Source: FEN-680 sp036845225
GTDB taxonomy: Bacteria > Actinomycetota > Geothermincolia > Fen-727 > Anoxymicrobiaceae
Length of the DNA: 26,526 nucleotides
Assembly (NCBI GenBank): GCA_036845225.1
Contig: DAIUEJ010000038.1
Location: 1-26,526, forward strand
Reading direction: 5' to 3'
The notes under the pieces are model-generated. The model was not told the DNA's origin. It worked only from the letters and a program-made list of their open reading frames with translations, and ran no database searches. Below, in pieces: positions 21,858-26,526 of the stretch (positions are counted from its first letter, which is position 1; each line of letters begins with the position of its first letter). The position numbers and the translations under genes were made by a program.

Positions 21858-22856
21858 ATGAGACCGGAGAGCAAGCATAAGCCCGGAAGGGCATACACTT
21901 TTTTCAAAATACACTTGTCAGCGATCCTCCTGACCGCTCTGGGGGTCGCGATCAATGTCGCCTATATCCTGAACAGCTACGTCAGCCACAGTCCCTCGTT
22001 CTTCCGCCACTTCGGCGGGAACCAGGTCGACCACGTCATCATATTCTTCATTTTCTTGCTGCTGTTCGGGCTTGGTTATCTGGCGGATCGCAACCGAGCC
22101 ACCAGAGAGACCCTGAAAAAGGTGCTGAAGCGGGAGACCTACATCTCAAACAGCCTGCAATCTGTCTTCTATCCACAAATTGAAGGCATCGATGGCTACC
22201 AGTTCGCCTCCCGCTACAAATCGGTTATGAAGGAAGCTGAATTAGGCGGTGACTTCTACGATGTTTTCTCGCTGGGAGACGGCAGGACCGTCATCGTAAT
22301 GGCCGATGTAATCGGGAAGGGTCTCAGGGCAGCCATCATGGGAGCTTTCACCAAGTTCGTTATCCACGCTTTCTTACGAGAGGGGTTAGAACTATCCGAG
22401 ACCGTGGCGCGGATCAGCTCGGCCAGCAACCATGAATATGGGGCAGACCTTTTTGTGACCGCGTTCATCGGCGTGCTGGACGAGAAGTCAGGAGTACTCA
22501 GGCACGTGAATGCCGGACACCCGGGGCCCCTGTACGTGTCGACGGAAGGGGCGGTCGTCATTCTTGAAGCCCGGTCGATGCCCCTCGGCATCTTTCCCAA
22601 GCAGGATTTTGTGGAGGGTGAGGTAGTGCTGCAGACCGGTGATTTCCTGATCCTATACACAGACGGCCTGTACGAGTCCTTGAGTGGGCCGGAAGCCACC
22701 CCGGAGACCATCGGCCGGGAGGTTAGCGAGCTGCTTCCCTCCGACACCGACACCTTGGTGGAAGCACTGCTCGCTCGCGCAGAAGACCGCTCTAATGGCG
22801 TTCTCAATGACGACGTTGCCGTGCTCGCCTTGCGCCGGAGCGCGACCCTGGAGTAG
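21858..22856 (+). CDS. Membrane-anchored SpoIIE/RsbU-type PP2C phosphatase
   Basis: 332 residues from the ATG at 21858, preceded closely by AAGGAG. Two membrane helices lie at about 19-40 (SAILLTALGVAINVAYIL) and 59-75 (HVIIFFIFLLLFGLGYL), then a coiled linker (RNRATRETLKKVLKRET). The phosphatase domain has AELGGDFYDVFSLGDG, VIVMADVIGKGLRAAIMG, FVTAFIGVLD, HVNAGHPGPLY, FLILYTDGLYES and NDDVAVLALR, which carry the metal-binding aspartates of the family. Such enzymes dephosphorylate anti-sigma-factor antagonists in partner-switching control of sigma factors. No STAS or anti-sigma kinase gene is nearby and there is no PAS or GAF sensor, so the signal probably enters through the short extracytoplasmic loop (about 41-58). 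Confidence 0.93.
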   Translation: MRPESKHKPGRAYTFFKIHLSAILLTALGVAINVAYILNSYVSHSPSFFRHFGGNQVDHVIIFFIFLLLFGLGYLADRNRATRETLKKVLKRETYISNSLQSVFYPQIEGIDGYQFASRYKSVMKEAELGGDFYDVFSLGDGRTVIVMADVIGKGLRAAIMGAFTKFVIHAFLREGLELSETVARISSASNHEYGADLFVTAFIGVLDEKSGVLRHVNAGHPGPLYVSTEGAVVILEARSMPLGIFPKQDFVEGEVVLQTGDFLILYTDGLYESLSGPEATPETIGREVSELLPSDTDTLVEALLARAEDRSNGVLNDDVAVLALRRSATLE

Positions 22857-22975
22857 TTGGATGAAGTCGCCGGTACCGGGGAGTCGCCCAAGTCGAATAC
22901 TCCGCTGTCGCATGCGCACGGCGGGCCATTACCCAGAACCCCCATGCGAGTGTTGCGATGGCGATAGTACGGTTG

Positions 22976-23001
22976 GTGTCGGAGGACCGACACACCCTTT
23001 T
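22976..23001 (+). terminator. Weak terminator-like hairpin downstream of the SpoIIE gene
   Basis: GTGTCGG-agga-CCGACAC forms a 7-bp perfect stem, followed after a few bases by CTTTT. The T run is short and offset, so termination would be inefficient. It lies about 120 bp past the phosphatase stop. Confidence 0.3.
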
Positions 23002-23075
23002 GCACACGGCTGGAAGAGTGGATAAACGTACGTTAAGGTCAACTCGGCCCCGCTCGTGCCGACTTGTCGCGATGG

Positions 23076-23738
23076 TCACAAATTAGTCCCTGAAGGTTTC
23101 ATGCGCTGCCGATACCTGAGGCTGCGCCGCCATCCGCGGTCCGATGCTCGATAGACGAAGCCGATGAAGATGAATGTCAGGTAACCGTAGAAGAGAAGCT
23201 GCAAAGCGAGCATGCCGGCGTCGTCGCCAATGACAAGTCCATGGACGATGGCAATGATAAGGATTACGTAGTTTAGTACGTGGATCGATCTCCAGAACCT
23301 CAAGAACTTCCTTGACATCAGCGCGGTTGCGATAGTAAAGATCAACAAGACGAGAACGATCGGACCGGCGATGAAGAACACACGGTTATCGGTCGAGAAA
23401 TGCTCGCCCAGTTTCGGGGTGAGGAGCACGAAGTGTGTCAGGGCTAACGCGAGGCCGATAAGCCCGAGAGCGATGTGCACACGACGTAACCTGGCCGGTT
23501 TGAAGACACGGACGAGAAGAGGGCTGAAGCTGCCGATCATCACCTCGAGAAAGAGAAAGCTGACGGCCAGGAGAGCCGCAAGGCTGCTCATCACCGCAAG
23601 GGTGTTCTCGGCATTCGCAAAGATTGTCCCGTAGTGATGGGCGAGGAGACCGAATGGAGCAGCCAGGATGGCAAGAGCCACGGCCGTGAGGAGAAATGAG
23701 GTAATCCTTCTTTTCCATGTGCTCAGTTGATCAACCAT
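23076..23738 (-). CDS. Ferric-reductase-like (cytochrome b-type) heme membrane protein
   Basis: 220 residues, about six helices. Two helices carry spaced histidine pairs, His88/His102 (RRVHIALGLIGLALALTHFVL) and His153/His166 (RSIHVLNYVILIIAIVHGLV), the bis-heme ligand pattern of the ferric-reductase-like transmembrane domain family (also MsrQ/YedZ). The C-terminus is short and basic, with no FAD or NAD(P)H domain, so electrons must come from another protein. Start is ATG at 23738 with a weak AGG nearby. It follows the P-type ATPase gene on the same strand after 113 bp, so the two may be cotranscribed and could work together in metal redox and export. That link is inference. Confidence 0.8.
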   Translation of the reverse strand: MVDQLSTWKRRITSFLLTAVALAILAAPFGLLAHHYGTIFANAENTLAVMSSLAALLAVSFLFLEVMIGSFSPLLVRVFKPARLRRVHIALGLIGLALALTHFVLLTPKLGEHFSTDNRVFFIAGPIVLVLLIFTIATALMSRKFLRFWRSIHVLNYVILIIAIVHGLVIGDDAGMLALQLLFYGYLTFIFIGFVYRASDRGWRRSLRYRQRMKPSGTNL

Positions 23739-23851
23739 TACCTGACGTCTTCCCTAATCCGCGGACCCATCCTACTCGCGTCAGCACGGAAAGGCAGCGA
23801 TCTCGTGGTAGAAGATATGACTCGCCCGAATCCCTCTTTAACATTGAACTC

Positions 23852-25987
23852 CTATGGAGCCTTGAGCCGCCTCGCGTTTATCGCGACGATGATTGTGCTC
23901 AGCGACATGAACACCGCGCCGAGTGCCGGCGTTAGGAGGATGCCGACCGGGTAAAGCACCCCTGCTGCTGCCGGTATCGCGAACGCGTTGTAGCCGGTCG
24001 CCCACACCAGGTTCTGCGCCATCTTCTTGTAAGTCGCTCGCGCGAGGCCGACAATCGCCACGATGTCGCGCGGGTCGTTTCGGACGAGAACGATGTCGGC
24101 GGACTCTACCGCGACGTCCGTTCCGGCGCCGATAGCGATGCCCACGTCGGCCTCGGCAAGGGCGGGTGCGTCGTTGACCCCGTCGCCGACCATCGCGACT
24201 ATCAGCCCCCTTGCTTTGATCTCCTTTATCTTCTCTGATTTCTGGTGCGGGAGCACCTCGGCGAAGTAGTCGTCGAGTCCCAGTTCGCGCGCCACCCATT
24301 CGGCCACATGGCGGTTGTCGCCGGTCAGCATCATGCATTCCACGCCCATCTCTTTCAGCCTGCTCACCGCTTCGCGCGACTCGGTCCTGACCACGTCCGC
24401 CATAGCGATTGCGCCTGCGGGCTTCCCTTCGGCGATCACGAAGATGACCGTCTTGCCCTGGGCGGCGATTTCTTCGACCTTCGGGTCATCCACGACGATG
24501 CCGTTCTCCTCGAGATAGCCCGGACTGACGACGAGGACCTCCCTGCCATCTACCTCCGCCCGCGCTCCCTTGCCCGGCAGGGCCCTGAAGCCTTCCAGGC
24601 CGGGAACATCGAGTCCTCGACGGCGTGCCTCGTCGACTATGGCGCGAGCAATGGGGTGCTCCGAGCGGGACTCGACCGCCGCCGCTGTCGCAAGCAAGGA
24701 TTCTTCATCGAATTCACTTGAAAGCAGCACGACATCGGACACACCGAACCTGCCTTCAGTGAGCGTGCCAGTCTTGTCGAAGACGACCGCCTGTAGCAAC
24801 CTGGCAGTCTCGAACGCCGAGCGGTCGCGGATCAGAAGGCCGGAGCGCGCCGCGAGGGCTGTCGAGACGGCGACGACCAGGGGCACCGCGAGACCTAGCG
24901 CGTGTGGGCAGGCGATGACCATCACCGAGACCGTCCTCTCGATGGAGAATGTGAAGCTCTTCCCTATCGCGAGCCAGACGATCAGGGTCACCGAGCCGGC
25001 GGTGATGGCTATTATGGTCAGCCAGAGCGCGGCCTTGTTCGCGAGGTCCTGGGTACGCGATCGGCTCTCCTGTGCCGCCCTCACCAGCTCGATCACCTGG
25101 GATAGGTAGGTGTCCCGACCGGTCTTCTCGATGACCACCTCGACGGCGCCCTCGCCGTTGACCGATCCCCCTATCACCTCGTCGGACGGGCCCTTCGAGA
25201 CAGGTTTCGACTCGCCGGTGAGCATCGATTCGTCCAGGCTGGTCTCGCCCTTCTCGATCCGGCCGTCGACCGGCACCTTCTCGCCGGGCCTCACGAGCAC
25301 CCGGTCTCCGGGCTTGATCTCCTCAAGAGGAATATCCCTGGTCGAGCCACCTTCCTCGAGCAGGTGCGCTTGAGCCGGGAGGAGCTGGACCAGCTTCTCG
25401 AGCGCGCTCGAGGCGCCCATCACGGAGCGCATCTCGAGCCAGTGCCCCAGCAGCATGACGTCGATGAGGGTCGAAAGCTCCCAGAACAGCGGCATTCCCT
25501 TGAGGCCGAAGGTAACGGCCGTGCTGTAGATGTAGGCGACGTTTATAGCGAGTGCGATGAGGGTCATCATTCCTGGCTCTCGCTTGCGCATCTCGGCAAC
25601 GATGCCTTTGAGGAACGGCCACCCGCCGTAGAAGAAGATTATTGTGGCCAGTGCGAAGACGACGTACTTGTCTCCGCTGAAGAGTATTGCGTTCTTGAAG
25701 CCGAAGAAACTGCGGACGCTGGGTGACAACAGGAGCACCGGCACAGTGATGGCGAGCGAGATCCAGAAACGGCGCCGGTAGTCGGCGACCATATGCTGGT
25801 GTTGCGAATGCTCGGTGTGGCCGCCACCCTTGCCGGGCTCATGTGTCATCGCACCATGCTCGTGCGCCGGCTCGTGATCCATCGCCGGCATGTGCTCAGC
25901 CATTTCTCCTTGCCCGCCGGCGGCCTCGTGACCCATCTCATGAGCATGACCAGGCGGCGCGCCCGCATCGTGTCCCGGTTCATTCAT
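23852..25987 (-). CDS. copB: CopB-like P1B-type copper/heavy-metal ATPase
   Basis: 711 residues. Residues 1-66 are a His/Met-rich cytoplasmic tail (13 His) instead of CxxC metal-binding domains. The P-type hallmarks are TGES (257-260), the transmembrane metal motif CPH (360-362, in IACPHALGLAVPL), phosphorylation site DKTGT (Asp404), SEHP (442-445), MLTGDN, and GDGVNDAP (601-608). The last helices have YNAFAIP and MSLST. CPH with a His-rich N-terminus is typical of the CopB (P1B-3) subgroup, which exports copper (Cu(I) or Cu(II)) or silver. The ATG at 25987 has GGAG nine bases upstream. The next gene on the strand is the ferric-reductase-like protein. No CopY/CueR regulator or copper chaperone is in the window. 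Confidence 0.95.
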   Translation of the reverse strand: MNEPGHDAGAPPGHAHEMGHEAAGGQGEMAEHMPAMDHEPAHEHGAMTHEPGKGGGHTEHSQHQHMVADYRRRFWISLAITVPVLLLSPSVRSFFGFKNAILFSGDKYVVFALATIIFFYGGWPFLKGIVAEMRKREPGMMTLIALAINVAYIYSTAVTFGLKGMPLFWELSTLIDVMLLGHWLEMRSVMGASSALEKLVQLLPAQAHLLEEGGSTRDIPLEEIKPGDRVLVRPGEKVPVDGRIEKGETSLDESMLTGESKPVSKGPSDEVIGGSVNGEGAVEVVIEKTGRDTYLSQVIELVRAAQESRSRTQDLANKAALWLTIIAITAGSVTLIVWLAIGKSFTFSIERTVSVMVIACPHALGLAVPLVVAVSTALAARSGLLIRDRSAFETARLLQAVVFDKTGTLTEGRFGVSDVVLLSSEFDEESLLATAAAVESRSEHPIARAIVDEARRRGLDVPGLEGFRALPGKGARAEVDGREVLVVSPGYLEENGIVVDDPKVEEIAAQGKTVIFVIAEGKPAGAIAMADVVRTESREAVSRLKEMGVECMMLTGDNRHVAEWVARELGLDDYFAEVLPHQKSEKIKEIKARGLIVAMVGDGVNDAPALAEADVGIAIGAGTDVAVESADIVLVRNDPRDIVAIVGLARATYKKMAQNLVWATGYNAFAIPAAAGVLYPVGILLTPALGAVFMSLSTIIVAINARRLKAP

Positions 25988-26053
25988 ATGGTGATGCTCC
26001 AGTTCTAATGCCCCCTTCGCGCTTTCGCATGTGTCGTGGCTTGCCCCGAGTCC

Positions 26054-26526
26054 CTAGAAGCCTGCTTTCTCCAGGTTCGCCCTGAGGGACTCGGCGGATG
26101 CCCTGAACATACCGCTCTCGTCCTCACTCAAGGTCATTTCGAGAACCCTCGACACTCCGCTCTCATCGACCACCGAGGGCAGGCTTACGCAGACATCCGA
26201 GACCCCGTATTGCCCTTCCATCAGCGAAGAGACAGTAAGGATGACGTTCTCGTTGCGAAGGATTGCCTGTACGATGCGCCGAACCGCGAGGCCTATCGCA
26301 TAGAAGGTGGCGCCCTTCTTCGCGATTATCTCGTAGGCGGCGTTCTTGACGCTCTGGAAGATCTCGTCCTTATCGCCCAGCGTACATCCGCACGGACAAC
26401 CCTGGCAGAACAGCTCAAAGGGCATGCCAGCCACGTTCGTCGCGCTCCAGGCCGCGACCTCGGAATCCCCGTGCTCTCCGATTATGTAGGCGTGCACGTT
26501 CTGGGTGGCGACGTGGCATTGTTCGC
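26054..26526 (-). CDS. ldh: L-lactate dehydrogenase, C-terminal part (continues past window edge)
   Basis: The frame is open to the right edge, so the NAD-binding half is outside the window. The visible 157 residues include VHAYIIGEHGDSEVAAWS with the catalytic His of the LDH/MDH family, followed by AAYEIIAKKGATFYAIGLAV, VILTVSSLMEGQYG and a helical C-terminus (SAESLRANLEKAGF). GEHGDSE..WS and the KGAT helix favour lactate over malate dehydrogenase. Between the active-site loop and the next helix is CQGCPCGC (26384-26407); as I recall, the Thermotoga maritima LDH has a similar Cys cluster at the same place. The reaction is NADH-dependent pyruvate to lactate. It ends 66 bp before the ATPase start on the same strand. 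Confidence 0.9.
   Translation of the reverse strand, partial: EQCHVATQNVHAYIIGEHGDSEVAAWSATNVAGMPFELFCQGCPCGCTLGDKDEIFQSVKNAAYEIIAKKGATFYAIGLAVRRIVQAILRNENVILTVSSLMEGQYGVSDVCVSLPSVVDESGVSRVLEMTLSEDESGMFRASAESLRANLEKAGF

Noticed and set aside
21858..22856. Sigma-factor partner-switching operon with the SpoIIE phosphatase
   Set aside because: No STAS antagonist, anti-sigma kinase or sigma factor gene is present in the window.

Overview
This is a GC-rich window from a free-living bacterium, most likely an uncultured actinobacterial lineage (Geothermincolia/Coriobacteriia-like). That placement is inference. It rests on the GC-rich coding bias, TTG/GTG starts behind GGAGG ribosome-binding sites, three genes whose -10 box lies only 6-7 nt before the ATG (leaderless architecture, common in Actinobacteria), and a secreted protein built of 'YFAEGT...AERPMYF' repeats that I associate with such genomes. 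No rRNA, tRNA, CRISPR, phage or transposase gene was seen.

Region 1 (1-7.1 kb, mostly minus strand). A GT-C (family 39-like) membrane glycosyltransferase is split by a one-base frameshift at a G/C run near 965-969. Upstream lies a cobalamin-associated cluster, read leftward: a SAM methyltransferase, a B12-binding corrinoid protein with intact DxHDxGK, a UroD-family methyltransferase-like protein that lacks the usual zinc ligands (start overlaps the corrinoid stop by one base), and a DUF1638 protein. A decayed plus-strand fragment of a YFAEG-repeat protein sits between the last two, and short GGGGTCAGGCAC-type repeats bracket DUF1638 plus this fragment. A 75-aa membrane protein follows on the plus strand.

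Region 2 (7.2-10.6 kb): a secreted 770-aa protein (seven propeller-like blades, then four YFAEG repeats) is divergent from a polysaccharide-deacetylase lipoprotein.

Region 3 (10.7-16.1 kb): a DNA-repair block. PolX (plus) converges on a minus-strand series of ATP-dependent ligase, Ku, LigD-type polymerase/primase and an HELSH membrane metallopeptidase. This is a split NHEJ system with no phosphoesterase domain.

Region 4 (16.2-19.9 kb): mostly small or uncharacterised genes. They are an acidic 285-aa protein ending inside a 35-bp perfect inverted repeat, a glycine-tailed RRM protein whose leader carries a terminator hairpin (possible attenuator), DUF488, a GIDE-like fragment, a zinc-ribbon protein and a cysteine-rich protein.

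Region 5 (20.1-26.5 kb): a radical SAM protein, a membrane-anchored SpoIIE/RsbU phosphatase, a four-His heme membrane protein of the ferric-reductase type, a CopB-like P1B ATPase with a His/Met-rich N-terminus, and the C-terminal part of an L-lactate dehydrogenase running off the right edge.

Two intergenic repeat families recur: a GGGGTCAGGCACcgTCCACTTTT-type element at gene ends throughout, and one CCCTCACCCC/GGGAGAGGG palindrome block. I found no clearly new defence or mobile system. The best leads are the zinc-less UroD/corrinoid/DUF1638 cluster, the RRM leader, and the two uncharacterised Cys-rich proteins beside the radical SAM gene.
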